Positions 24,634 through 33,071 of a stretch of DNA of 64,000 nt are shown here, in pieces. Source of the stretch: Micromonospora cathayae (GTDB lineage: Bacteria; Actinomycetota; Actinomycetes; Mycobacteriales; Micromonosporaceae); NCBI RefSeq assembly GCF_028993575.1, contig NZ_CP118615.1, forward strand, positions 2,170,001-2,234,000, read 5' to 3'. Position 1 is the stretch's first letter. Each line of letters begins with the position of its first letter. A program made the translations under genes and the position numbers. The notes beneath the pieces are model-generated. The model ran no database searches. It saw only the letters and a program-made list of their open reading frames with translations, and was not told where the DNA came from.

Positions 24634-25794
24634 TCAGGCTCCGATCACGATGCGGTCGAGGTCACGGGGGTAGCTGGTCAGCCGCTCCGGGCCGTCCGCC
24701 GTGACCAGCACGGTGTCGGAGATCCGGTAGCCGGCGTGGCCGGGCACGTAGACACCCGGCTCGCTGGACAGGACCATGCCCGGTTCGAGGACGGTCTCGT
24801 CGCCGTCGGCGACCCAGGGCGGCTCGTGGAAGCCCAGCCCGATGCCGTGCCCCTGCCGGTGCCGCAGGTACCCGGCGAGCCCGGCCCGGCGTACCACGTC
24901 CAGGCAGGCGCGGTTGGCGTCCACGCAGCGGGTGCCGGGGCGCAGCGCGGCCGTGCCGACCTCCTGCGCCAACCGGACCACCTCGTAGTACCGGCGCTGC
25001 TCGGCGGTGGGCTCACCGAGCAGGAAGGTCCGTTCGCTCTCCACGAACCGGCCGCCCACCGCGCAGCCCAGCGACAGCATGAACGGCTCACCCCGGCGCA
25101 GCCGGTCGCCGCCGGGCAGCCGGTGCGGCTGCGCCGAGTTCGCGCCGCCGTACACCAGGCCGCCGGTGAGCATCGGCACGACCACCACGTCGTCGTGTTC
25201 GGCGTACATCATCCGCGTGCCGAACCGGGTGACGTGCCCGGCGAGTTCGGTCTCGGTGGGCAGGTCGTCGGGGCCGGCGGCGGCGACCAGGCGGGCCCCC
25301 TCGGCGAGCATCGCGTCGGCGATCCGGGCCGCCTCGGTGTGCAGGACGATCTCCTCGGGCGTCTTGACCAGCCGCAACCGGCCGACCAGGTCACTGGTCA
25401 CCGGCTCGGCCCCGGGGAAGGCGGCGGCGACGGCGGCGACCCGGCCGACCGAGGTGGACGCGGCGTGCCCGAGCCGGCGGGGTGCCACGTCGACCGCGTC
25501 GGCCAGCACCGCGAACGGGCTGCGCTCACCCGGGAACTCCGGGTAGACCACCAGGGTCGCGGCGGCCCGCTGGTCGGCGGCGTACTCCCGTTCCAGGTCC
25601 GGCACCAGTAGCAGCACCTCGCCCGCCCGGGGCAGGTAGACGACCACCGGCCGTTCGTTCGGGAAGTGCGCGAACCCGGTCAGGTACGCCACGTCGAGCG
25701 GGTCGTCCAGCAGCAGCGCGTCCAGCCCGGCCTCGTCCAGGCCGGCGCGGACCCGGTCGTGCAGGGCGGTGAAGAAGGACGGTGGCAGTCGCAC
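24634..25794 (-). CDS. M24-fold (creatinase/Xaa-Pro peptidase-like) hydrolase with altered metal site
   Basis: A 386-residue pita-bread-fold protein: N-terminal creatinase domain (~5-130: LLLDDPLDVAYLTGFAHFP) and M24 catalytic domain (~150-375). The catalytic His is kept in QGHGIGLGFHEPP and one Glu in LSSEPGVYVP. But the positions that bind two metals in true Xaa-Pro peptidases are changed: the first Asp is Ser (PFMLSLGCAVGG), the second is Glu (VESERTF), and the last Glu is Ser (YRISDTVLV). Creatinase, which needs no metal, also has an ERT at this point. It may therefore be a metal-independent C-N hydrolase rather than an aminopeptidase. GTG start with GAGGTGA; 7 nt after the permease stop. 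Confidence 0.85.
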   Translation of the reverse strand: MRLPPSFFTALHDRVRAGLDEAGLDALLLDDPLDVAYLTGFAHFPNERPVVVYLPRAGEVLLLVPDLEREYAADQRAAATLVVYPEFPGERSPFAVLADAVDVAPRRLGHAASTSVGRVAAVAAAFPGAEPVTSDLVGRLRLVKTPEEIVLHTEAARIADAMLAEGARLVAAAGPDDLPTETELAGHVTRFGTRMMYAEHDDVVVVPMLTGGLVYGGANSAQPHRLPGGDRLRRGEPFMLSLGCAVGGRFVESERTFLLGEPTAEQRRYYEVVRLAQEVGTAALRPGTRCVDANRACLDVVRRAGLAGYLRHRQGHGIGLGFHEPPWVADGDETVLEPGMVLSSEPGVYVPGHAGYRISDTVLVTADGPERLTSYPRDLDRIVIGA

Positions 25795-25801
25795 CGGGAG
25801 G

Positions 25802-26734
25802 TCACCTCGTCCGGGGGTTGCGGGCGTCGTTGTACGCCACGGCGAGCAGGGTGGTGGCCACCACCAGCAGCAGGATGGCCAGGGACGGGAAGAGGGTGGT
25901 CCACCACGCGGTGGCCAGCGACCCGGAGCGCTGGGCCTGGTGCAGGATCGTCCCCCAGGACCAGCTGTTCGGGTCGCCCAGACCGAGGAAGGACAGCCCG
26001 GCCTCGGAGAGCACCGCCCGGGACGTGGTCAGCACCACCGACACCGCGATGACCGGGGCCACCCCGGGCAGCACGTGCCGCCGGATGATCCACAGGTGCG
26101 AGCCGCCGATCACCCGGGCCGCCGACACGTACGGCATCGGCACCACGGCCAGCCCCTGCGAGCGGACCACCCGGGCCACCTCGGGCCAACTGAACAGGGC
26201 GATCACCACGACCAGGGTGGTCACGCTCGGCCCGGCCAGCGCGGCGACCAGGATCATCAACGGCAGTACCGGCAGCGACAGCGACAGGTCGACGATCATG
26301 CCGAGGACGGCGTCGGCCCACCGGAAGTAGGCGGCGGCCACCCCGACCAGGACGCCGATCACGATGGCCAGCAGGCTGGCCGCCAGGCCGACCACGATGC
26401 TGACCCGGGTACCCCAGACCACCTGGGCGAAGACGTCCCGCCCCAGGTCGTCGGTGCCGAACCAGTGCGCGGCGCTGGGGCCGGCGAGCACGTCCTCGCC
26501 GTACCCGCTGGGGTAGTCGGCGATCAGCCCGGCGGCGACCGCGACCACCATCAGCACGACCAGCACGGCCGCGCTGACCAGGCCGAGCGGGTTGCGGCGG
26601 AACGCCTGCCAGGTCTGCTGCCCCACCGACTCGGGTGGGGCGAGCGCGGTGCCGGACTCGGGTCCGCCGACGGTGTTCTCCGGCGGTCCGCCGACGGCGG
26701 GGTCCGGCGGGACGGGGGTCAGGGGAGTGGTCAT
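25802..26734 (-). CDS. Peptide-type ABC transporter permease (DppC/OppC family)
   Basis: A 310-residue inner-membrane permease. After a Pro-rich cytosolic tail, helix 1 lies at ~48-68 (GLVSAAVLVVLMVVAVAAGL), followed by the OppC-type HWFGTDDLGRDVFAQVVWG and four to five further helices. The EAA loop that contacts the ATPase reads AARVIGGSHLWIIRRHVLP, and the signature SWPEVARVVRSQ and EAGLSFLGLGDPNSW are diagnostic for the second permease of dipeptide/oligopeptide importers. Its ATG overlaps the stop of the first permease gene (ATGA), so translation is coupled. Confidence 0.94.
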   Translation of the reverse strand: MTTPLTPVPPDPAVGGPPENTVGGPESGTALAPPESVGQQTWQAFRRNPLGLVSAAVLVVLMVVAVAAGLIADYPSGYGEDVLAGPSAAHWFGTDDLGRDVFAQVVWGTRVSIVVGLAASLLAIVIGVLVGVAAAYFRWADAVLGMIVDLSLSLPVLPLMILVAALAGPSVTTLVVVIALFSWPEVARVVRSQGLAVVPMPYVSAARVIGGSHLWIIRRHVLPGVAPVIAVSVVLTTSRAVLSEAGLSFLGLGDPNSWSWGTILHQAQRSGSLATAWWTTLFPSLAILLLVVATTLLAVAYNDARNPRTR

Positions 26735-27696
26735 GCGGTCCGTACCCTCGGGTCGAGCAGTCCGTACGCGATGTCGGTGAGCAGGTTCGCCACGATCACC
26801 GCGAAGGCGAGCATCAGGAAGGCGCCCTGGAGCACCGGGAAGTCGAGCTGGCCGACGGCCTCGAAGATGCTCCGCCCGACGCCCGGGTAGGCGTAGATGC
26901 TCTCGGTGAGCACCGCGCCGCCGACCAGGAAGCCGAGTTGCAGGCCGACCAGGGTGGTGGTGGGCAGCAGGGCGTTGCGCAGCGCGTGCCGCCAGACCAC
27001 CCGGCGTTCCGGCACGCCCTTGGCGCGGGCGAGCGTGCAGTAGTCCTCGCCGAGCGCGTCGATCAGCGTGCTGCGCAGGGTGAGCACGTACGAGCCGAGC
27101 TGCACCAGCACCAGCGACAGGCAGGGCAGCACCAGGTGCTGGGCGATGCTCGCCCAGGCGGCCAGGCCGTACACGTCGTCGTCGATGGCGCCGCCGATGG
27201 GCAGCAGCCCGAACTGCACCCCGAAGACGTACAGCAGGAACACCCCGATGCTCGGGACGAACAGCGACTGGCCGGTGATCCCGCCGACCTGGATGAGCCG
27301 GTCCAGGGTGCCCTTGGCGCGGGTGGCGGCGGCCACGCCGAGCGGGATGCCGAGCGCGACGGTGACCGCCAGCGCGGAGCCGGCCAGCAGCAGCGTCCAC
27401 GGCAGCCGTTCCAGCAGGATGTCCAGTACCGGCTGGTTCTGCCGGAAGGAGACCCCGAGGTTGCCCTGGGCCAGTTGGGTCAGGTACTCCCAGTACTGCA
27501 CGCCCAGCGGCCGGTCCAGGCCGTAGTCGCGGAGCAGGTCGGCGCGGAGTTCCTCGGTCATGCCGGGGTCGGCGATGGCCAGCGCCGGGTCACCGGGCAG
27601 GAGGCGGAGCAGGAAGAACGTCACGGTGACCGCGAACCACATGGTCAACAGGCCGCGCAGCAGGCGGCGTACGACGAATCGGATACCGGCGGACAC
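26731..27696 (-). CDS. Peptide-type ABC transporter permease (DppB/OppB family)
   Basis: A 321-residue permease that pairs with the DppC-like protein. The N-terminus (FVVRRLLRGLLTMWFAVTVT), the LRLLPGDPA motif after helix 1, the periplasmic segment LGVQYWEYLTQLAQGNLGVS and the EAA loop (ARAKGVPERRVVWRHALRNA) are standard for the first permease of peptide importers. GTG start at 27696 with GGAGG 4 nt away. The gene is separated from the upstream binding-protein gene by only 67 nt, which hold a 16-bp perfect hairpin. Confidence 0.94.
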   Translation of the reverse strand: MSAGIRFVVRRLLRGLLTMWFAVTVTFFLLRLLPGDPALAIADPGMTEELRADLLRDYGLDRPLGVQYWEYLTQLAQGNLGVSFRQNQPVLDILLERLPWTLLLAGSALAVTVALGIPLGVAAATRAKGTLDRLIQVGGITGQSLFVPSIGVFLLYVFGVQFGLLPIGGAIDDDVYGLAAWASIAQHLVLPCLSLVLVQLGSYVLTLRSTLIDALGEDYCTLARAKGVPERRVVWRHALRNALLPTTTLVGLQLGFLVGGAVLTESIYAYPGVGRSIFEAVGQLDFPVLQGAFLMLAFAVIVANLLTDIAYGLLDPRVRTA

Positions 27697-27721
27697 GGCG
27701 CCTCCTTCGCGGGGTCGGGGT

Positions 27722-27761
27722 GTACGGAAGGGCCCCCTGGTGCCCGGGGGCCCTTCCGTAC
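27722..27761 (-). promoter_or_regulatory. Intra-operon 16-bp hairpin after the binding-protein gene
   Basis: GTACGGAAGGGCCCCC and its exact complement enclose an 8-nt loop, starting 2 nt past the binding-protein stop codon and ending 25 nt before the permease start. No U-tract follows, so partial termination or 3'-end protection of the upstream mRNA is more likely than full termination. Confidence 0.7.
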
Positions 27762-27763
27762 GG

Positions 27764-29365
27764 TCAGTTGTCGGTGGCCTGGGCCAGCGACTGCGGGTTG
27801 ACGATGGAGAGCAGCTCGCTCGGCTGGACGAGGAAGCCCGACCAGTCCGCCGAGTGGGCGAAGGTGAACTCCTCGACGTAGAGCACGTTGTCGTACACCT
27901 GCTCCGAGATGATCTTCGCGGCGGCCTGGATCGCGGTCTTCTGCTGCGCCTGGTCCAGGTAGCCCCGGGACTCGTTGATCAGCTTGTCCAGCGCCGGGTC
28001 GCAGGCGTTGGCGTAGTTGATGAACCCCTTGCAGGTGAAGGCCAGGGTCAGGTTGGCCGGCGGGTTCTCCATGATCGCCCAGGAGCCGGCGTAGATGTCG
28101 TAGTCCCGTTCCTTGGTCTTCGCCAGGTACGTGTTGCGCTCCAGGCCCTCCAGCTTGATCTCGATGCCGGCCTCCTTGCTGGAGTCCCGCACCAGCTGCG
28201 CCCACTTGGCGATGTTCGGGTCGGCCTGGTCGTAGATCATGCGCAGGCTGAGCCCGTCGAACAGCCCGTCGGCGTTGCCGTCGGTGAAGCCCGCGCCGGT
28301 GAGCAGCTGCCGGGCCTTCGCCGGGTCGTGCGCGTACTCGGTGGCCGACGGGTCCTGCCACTGCTTCAGGGTCGGGGTGAGCACCGAGGAGTTCGACGAC
28401 ACCGCCGACCCCTGCAACGCCACCCGGCGGATCGCCTCGTAGTCCACCGCCGCCGCCAGGGCCTGCCGGACGGCGAGCTGGTCCAGCGGCTTGCGGGCCA
28501 GGTTGTACTGCATGTGCGCCCAGCCCAGCGACGGCACCTTGACCAGCTTGAGCTTGCTGTCGCCCTCCAGCGTCTTCGCCAGGGCCGGGGGCAGCGCGTT
28601 GGCGATCAGGTCGATCTCGCCGTTGCGCAGCGCCAGCGCCTCGGTGTTGACGTCCGGGAAGACCCGGAACACCACCTCGGCGGCCTTCGGCCCGCCGTCG
28701 ACCAGCGGGTAGTCCGCCATCCGCTTGAGCACGTACCGCTGGCCGCGCTCGACGGTGGTGAGCTGGTACGGGCCGGCGGACACCCAGTTGGCGTCGTTGG
28801 CGAACTCCTGGACGCTGCCGACCTTGCCGAAGACGTGCTCGGGCACGATCGGCATCCAGAAGCCGACGTTCTCCAGGAACGTGCCGTCGGCCTGGGAGAG
28901 GGTGAACTCGACCTTGGTCGGGGAGACCGCGGTCGCCTTCTGGAAGGCCGGGATCAGGCCGGCGACCACACCGATCTTCTCCTTGGCGACCGCCTCGATG
29001 GTGAAGACCACGTCGTCGGCGGTGACCTTCTCCCCGTCGCTCCAGGTGAAGTCGTCGCGCAGGGTCACCGTGGCGCTCTTGCCGTCCGGCGCGTACGCCC
29101 ACTCGGTGGCCAGGTACGGCGTCCGTACGCCGTCGAGGCCCATGCCCATCAGGCGCGGGTACATCAGGTTGGTGACCCAGGTGTCGGTCCGGCTGTTGCC
29201 GACCAGCGGGTTGTAGTTGACCACGTCGGCGGTGGTGCCGATGACCAGCCGGTCGGGTCCGCCGGACTCCCCGCCGGAGTCCGGGTTGCTGGGCGAACAG
29301 GCGGTCGCCAGCCCTATCGACAGCAGGCCCATCGCCGTGGCGAGGGTCCGCAGGGTGCCACGCAT
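27764..29365 (-). CDS. Peptide ABC transporter substrate-binding lipoprotein (SBP family 5)
   Basis: A 533-residue lipoprotein. The signal ends at a lipobox-like GLATAC with the lipidated Cys near residue 23. The body matches DppA/OppA/NikA-type family 5 receptors: LVIGTTADVVNYNPLV at the start of the mature domain, WAYAPDGKSATVTLRDDFTW, and the late RQALAAAVDYEAIRRVAL. It would deliver peptides, or other solutes such as opines or nickel chelates, to the permease pair. The ATG overlaps the dipeptidase stop by one base (TGATG). A strong hairpin follows the gene. Ligand not deducible. Confidence 0.93.
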   Translation of the reverse strand: MRGTLRTLATAMGLLSIGLATACSPSNPDSGGESGGPDRLVIGTTADVVNYNPLVGNSRTDTWVTNLMYPRLMGMGLDGVRTPYLATEWAYAPDGKSATVTLRDDFTWSDGEKVTADDVVFTIEAVAKEKIGVVAGLIPAFQKATAVSPTKVEFTLSQADGTFLENVGFWMPIVPEHVFGKVGSVQEFANDANWVSAGPYQLTTVERGQRYVLKRMADYPLVDGGPKAAEVVFRVFPDVNTEALALRNGEIDLIANALPPALAKTLEGDSKLKLVKVPSLGWAHMQYNLARKPLDQLAVRQALAAAVDYEAIRRVALQGSAVSSNSSVLTPTLKQWQDPSATEYAHDPAKARQLLTGAGFTDGNADGLFDGLSLRMIYDQADPNIAKWAQLVRDSSKEAGIEIKLEGLERNTYLAKTKERDYDIYAGSWAIMENPPANLTLAFTCKGFINYANACDPALDKLINESRGYLDQAQQKTAIQAAAKIISEQVYDNVLYVEEFTFAHSADWSGFLVQPSELLSIVNPQSLAQATDN

Positions 29366-30573
29366 CAGTGCCAGACCTCCTCAAGAACGCGCAGGATGTT
29401 GCCCCCCAGGACCTTGCTGATCTCGTCGTCCGAGTAGTCGCGGCTGACCAGCCAGGAGACGATGTTCCAGTAGCACTCGGCCGGGTTCTCCAGACCGTCG
29501 ACGTAGGGCACCCGGGGGTGCTCGACGTGTCCGTGCGCCTCGGCGATGGACAGGTGTGCGGCGAAGGTGTCGTGCAGCCCGACGTGGTCCCCGAAGAGGG
29601 TGTCCGGGCCGAACGCCACGTGGTCGATGCCGACCAGGTCCACGCAGTGGACGAAGTGGTCCATCACCGACTCGATGGAGTGCCGGGGGTGGGCGGCGGA
29701 GAGGGTGGTGTGCGGTGCCGCTTCCAGGCCGATCACGCCGCCCCGCTCCGCGCAGGCCACGATCACGTCGTCCGGCTTCATCCGGTTGGTGGGCCACACC
29801 GTGCGGGAGCCGGCGTGCGTGATGAAGATCGGCTTGGTGGAGTGGGCGATGGTGTCCAGCGAGGTACGGTCGCCGGAGTGTGAGACGTCGATGGCGATGC
29901 CCAGCTTGTTCATCCGGCGGACCGCCTTCTCCCCGAAGTAGGTCAGTCCGCCGTCGCGGCGCTCCTTGAGGCCGCCGCCGAGCGTGTTCGCCTCGCTGTA
30001 GGCGATGCCCATCTGCCGGACCCCGAAGCCGTAGAGCATGTCGATCCGGTCCAGCTCGTTCTCGATCATGGTGGCCGCCTCGGTGGCGAGCACCAGACCC
30101 ATCCGGCCGGTCTCGTGCGCGTACCGGATGTCGGCCAGGTTCTCCACCCGGATCAGGTAGTCCTGGTGGGCCAGGTCGGACAGCCGCATCCCCAGGTCGG
30201 CGACCACGTCGGTCCACTTCCAGCCCATCTGGCTGGTCACGCAGCAGGTGCCGTCCATCAGGTTGTCGAAGACGGCGGTCATCCCGGACCGGGCCAGGCC
30301 GGCGTAGCCGGTCCGGTGCCGGGCGGTGCGGTTGTAGTCGACGGTCTCGCTGATGTCGGCCGGGAAGACCGACGGGTGGTCGTGCAGGGAGATGACGATC
30401 TCGTCGGTGAGCAACCGGACGACCCGCTCGCGCTGGGCGTCCGAGAGCGCGACGCCCTGGTACGCCGGCACCCGGTCGAGTTCCGGCGCGAGCGCGAACT
30501 CCCGGTAGTCGGAGCCGGCCTCCAGGTAGCTGTAGGACGTGTACCCGGTGTAACGCGGGGCGGGGTCGAGCAC
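29365..30573 (-). CDS. Membrane dipeptidase-like (M19/renal dipeptidase family) hydrolase
   Basis: A 402-residue TIM-barrel metallo-hydrolase of peptidase family M19, whose members cleave dipeptides, often with a D-residue at the C-side. Ligand-equivalent segments: SLHDHPSVF (first metal pair), LATEAATMIE (bridging Glu), AIDVSHSGD (His) and ITHAGSRTV (His). The first pair reads H-D-H, i.e. HxH, where classical M19 enzymes have HxD; HxH is the form used by other amidohydrolases. No signal peptide, so it acts in the cytosol. GTG start with AAGGGAG 7 nt upstream; first gene of the operon, overlapping the binding-protein gene. Confidence 0.9.
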   Translation of the reverse strand: MLDPAPRYTGYTSYSYLEAGSDYREFALAPELDRVPAYQGVALSDAQRERVVRLLTDEIVISLHDHPSVFPADISETVDYNRTARHRTGYAGLARSGMTAVFDNLMDGTCCVTSQMGWKWTDVVADLGMRLSDLAHQDYLIRVENLADIRYAHETGRMGLVLATEAATMIENELDRIDMLYGFGVRQMGIAYSEANTLGGGLKERRDGGLTYFGEKAVRRMNKLGIAIDVSHSGDRTSLDTIAHSTKPIFITHAGSRTVWPTNRMKPDDVIVACAERGGVIGLEAAPHTTLSAAHPRHSIESVMDHFVHCVDLVGIDHVAFGPDTLFGDHVGLHDTFAAHLSIAEAHGHVEHPRVPYVDGLENPAECYWNIVSWLVSRDYSDDEISKVLGGNILRVLEEVWH

Positions 30574-30679
30574 CCGGTTTCTCCCTTCGGTGTTCGTCGA
30601 TCGGCCCTCGGTGGTGGCGGGAGAATCCGTCGCGGGGGGCCGGTCTCGGTGCTGAATGTCGGCGCTGTGCGACGAGACA

Positions 30680-30709
30680 TTGCCAGGATCAGGCGTGACG
30701 TGTCAATAT
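30680..30709 (+). promoter_or_regulatory. Candidate promoter of the transporter-ATPase pair
   Basis: TTGCCA (30680-30685), an 18-nt spacer and CAATAT (30704-30709) give a transcription start near 30716, some 75 nt before the GTG of the first ATPase gene. The area is AT-richer than its surroundings. Confidence 0.45.
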
Positions 30710-30743
30710 GCAGTCCATCTCCGGCGCTGATCGGGGGATCGGT

Positions 30744-30773
30744 GCCAGAAATCGTCACGTCACGAAATCTGGC
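30744..30773. promoter_or_regulatory. 30-nt palindrome, candidate operator
   Basis: GCCAGAAATCGTCACG and its partner half form a dyad matching at 24 of 30 positions, centred between 30758 and 30759, inside the predicted leader of the ATPase genes and in the divergent region between both arms of the peptide locus. It is long enough for a regulator dimer or tetramer; the double-module Lrp protein of the same locus is the obvious candidate. Confidence 0.6.
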
Positions 30774-30791
30774 GGAAACCAAGGGGGTCCG

Positions 30792-31832
30792 GTGAGTCCA
30801 CGGCCGACACGCACAGTCACCGGTCCCGAGGTGGCCGCCCGGCACGGGACGGCGCTGCGGGTACGCGGCCTCGACGTCACCTTCACCACCCGACGCGGCG
30901 ACGTGCCCGCCGTCCGCGGCGTCGACCTGGACGTGGCGGCCGGCGAGGTACTCGTGCTGCTCGGCGAGTCCGGATCCGGCAAGTCCGTCACCGCCCGCGC
31001 GGTCATGGGCCTGCTCGACGGCGGGAACGTCCAGGTGCGTGCCGACCGGATCGAGGTCGCCGGACACGACGTCGCCACCGGCGACCCGGACCACGTCCGT
31101 ACGCTGCGCGGCAGCACCATGGCCCTGGTCTTCCAGGACGCGCTGTCCGCCCTCAACCCGGTGCTCTCCATCGGCGACCAGCTCGGCGAGGTGTTCCGGC
31201 TGCACCGTGGCGCGTCCCGGCGGGCCGCCCGCGCCGAGGCGGTGGAACTGCTCCGGCTGGTCGGCATCCCCGCCCCGGACCGCCGGGTCCGCGACTTCCC
31301 GCACCAGTTCTCCGGCGGCATGCGGCAACGCATCCTGATCGCGATGGCCGTCGCGCTCGGCCCCCGGCTGCTGATCGCCGACGAGCCCACCACCGCCCTC
31401 GACGTCACCGTGCAGGCGCAGATCCTCGACCTCATCGACCGGCTCCGCCAGGAACTCGGCATGGGCGTCCTGCTGATCACCCACGACCTGGGCGTCGCCG
31501 CCGAACTCGCCGACCGGGTCGCGGTCATGTACGCCGGCCGCATCGTCGAGACCGGCACCGTCGCCGACACCCTGGACCACCCGGCCCACCCGTACACCGC
31601 CGCGCTGCTGCGCTCCGTACCCGACCTGCTGGACCCCGGTGAACCGCTCCGGCCGATCCCCGGCAGCCCGCCCAACCTGCTCGCGCTCCCTGACGGCTGC
31701 GCGTTCCACCCCCGCTGCGCCCGCGCCGACGACCGGTGCCGTGCCAGCCGGCCGCCGCGCCGACCACTGACCGGCCCCGACCGGACCGTCGCCTGCCACC
31801 ACCCCGAGGAGGACGCCGATGCCGCCGTCTGA
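30792..31832 (+). CDS. Peptide ABC transporter ATP-binding protein (DppD/OppD family)
   Basis: A 346-residue ATPase. Walker A GESGSGKSV, signature FSGGMRQR, Walker B LLIADEPTTALD and the switch His in LLITHDLGV are all present. The C-terminal oligopeptide-binding extension carries CAFHPRCARADDRCRASRP, with the Cys pattern that binds an iron-sulfur cluster in DppD/OppD proteins, preceded by the family motif HPAHPYTAALL. It would power the permease pair encoded on the opposite strand. GTG start at 30792 with AAGGGGG 5 nt upstream. Overlaps the next gene by 14 nt. Confidence 0.94.
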   Translation: MSPRPTRTVTGPEVAARHGTALRVRGLDVTFTTRRGDVPAVRGVDLDVAAGEVLVLLGESGSGKSVTARAVMGLLDGGNVQVRADRIEVAGHDVATGDPDHVRTLRGSTMALVFQDALSALNPVLSIGDQLGEVFRLHRGASRRAARAEAVELLRLVGIPAPDRRVRDFPHQFSGGMRQRILIAMAVALGPRLLIADEPTTALDVTVQAQILDLIDRLRQELGMGVLLITHDLGVAAELADRVAVMYAGRIVETGTVADTLDHPAHPYTAALLRSVPDLLDPGEPLRPIPGSPPNLLALPDGCAFHPRCARADDRCRASRPPRRPLTGPDRTVACHHPEEDADAAV

Positions 31833-32904
31833 CGACCCCGCCGGCCGTCCCCCCGCCGCGCCGGCCCTGGCCGCGCGGTCCGGCTCACCCGCTCCGGCGG
31901 CCGACACCCCTGCCGCGCCGGCCGGGAGCGGGCCGGTCGGTGAGCCGCTGCTGGTCGCCAGCGACGTGCGCAAGTCGTACCGGGCCGGCCGGGGCACCGG
32001 ATCCGCCCGGGTGCACGCCGTCGACGGGGTCGACCTGACCGTGGCCGCCGGCGAGACGCTCGGGGTGGTCGGCGAGTCCGGCTGCGGCAAGTCCACCCTG
32101 GCCCGGATGCTGGTCGGGCTGGAACGCCCGGACACCGGGTCGGTCCGCTTCGCCGGCAGCGACCTGGCCACCACCCGGGGCGGCCGTCGCCGCGAGCTGC
32201 GCCGGGCCGTCCAGATGGTCTTCCAGGACCCACTGACCTCGCTCAACCCCCGGCTGCCGGTGCTCGACCTGATCGCCGAACCACTCGACGTGCACCGCCT
32301 GGTACGCGGCACCGCCGCCCGCCGGGACCGGGTCGCCGAACTGCTCCACCTCGTCGGGCTGGCGCCGGACATGATGCACCGCTTCCCGCACGAGTTCTCC
32401 GGCGGACAGCGGCAACGCATCGGCATCGCCCGCGCCCTGGCCACCGAACCCCGGGTGGTGGTCTGCGACGAGCCGGTCTCCGCGCTGGACGTGTCGGTAC
32501 AGGCTCAGGTGGTCAACCTGCTCGCCGAACTCCAGCGGCGGCTCGGGCTGGCCCTGGTCTTCATCGCCCACGACCTCGGGGTGGTCCGGCACGTGTCGCA
32601 CCGGGTGGCGGTGATGTACCTGGGCCGGATCGCCGAGGTCGGGTCGGCCACGGCGGTGTACGGGCAGCCGGCCCACCCGTACACCCGGGCGCTGCTCGGC
32701 TCGGTGCCGGTCCGGCACCCGTCCCAGCGCGGCCGGCAGCGGGTCACCCTGGTCGGCGACCCGCCCAGCCCGGTCGCCCCGCCGCCCGGCTGCCGCTTCC
32801 ACACCCGCTGCCCGATCGCCCAAGAAATCTGCCGCACCACCGAGCCGCCCACCGTCACCGGCGCCGGCGGCAGCCTCGCCGCCTGCCACTTCCCGGCCGG
32901 CTGA
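31819..32904 (+). CDS. Peptide ABC transporter ATP-binding protein (DppF/OppF family)
   Basis: A 361-residue ATPase, the second of the pair. A ~45-residue Ala/Pro-rich N-terminus precedes the nucleotide-binding domain: Walker A GESGCGKST, Q-loop MVFQDPLTSLNP, signature FSGGQRQR, Walker B VVVCDEPVSALDVS and switch FIAHDLGVV. The C-terminus has the Cys cluster GCRFHTRCPIAQEICRT. Start overlaps the DppD-like gene by 14 nt (GAGGACGCCG ribosome site), so they are co-translated. The five transport components of this locus are thus split over two divergent transcripts. Confidence 0.94.
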   Translation: MPPSDDPAGRPPAAPALAARSGSPAPAADTPAAPAGSGPVGEPLLVASDVRKSYRAGRGTGSARVHAVDGVDLTVAAGETLGVVGESGCGKSTLARMLVGLERPDTGSVRFAGSDLATTRGGRRRELRRAVQMVFQDPLTSLNPRLPVLDLIAEPLDVHRLVRGTAARRDRVAELLHLVGLAPDMMHRFPHEFSGGQRQRIGIARALATEPRVVVCDEPVSALDVSVQAQVVNLLAELQRRLGLALVFIAHDLGVVRHVSHRVAVMYLGRIAEVGSATAVYGQPAHPYTRALLGSVPVRHPSQRGRQRVTLVGDPPSPVAPPPGCRFHTRCPIAQEICRTTEPPTVTGAGGSLAACHFPAG

Positions 32905-33071
32905 ACCGACCGGTCCGCCGGCGGTAGCCGTCGGCCGGTGGGGCGGCGGTGGCGTCGCCGGCCCGGGTTGCCGGTCGGCGTGACGGGGAGGCCCGGCCCC
33001 GGCGGCGGTACGGTGCCGGGGCCGGTCCCGCGCGACCCCGCCCGGCGGGCGGGGCCCGGCGGGGACGCACG

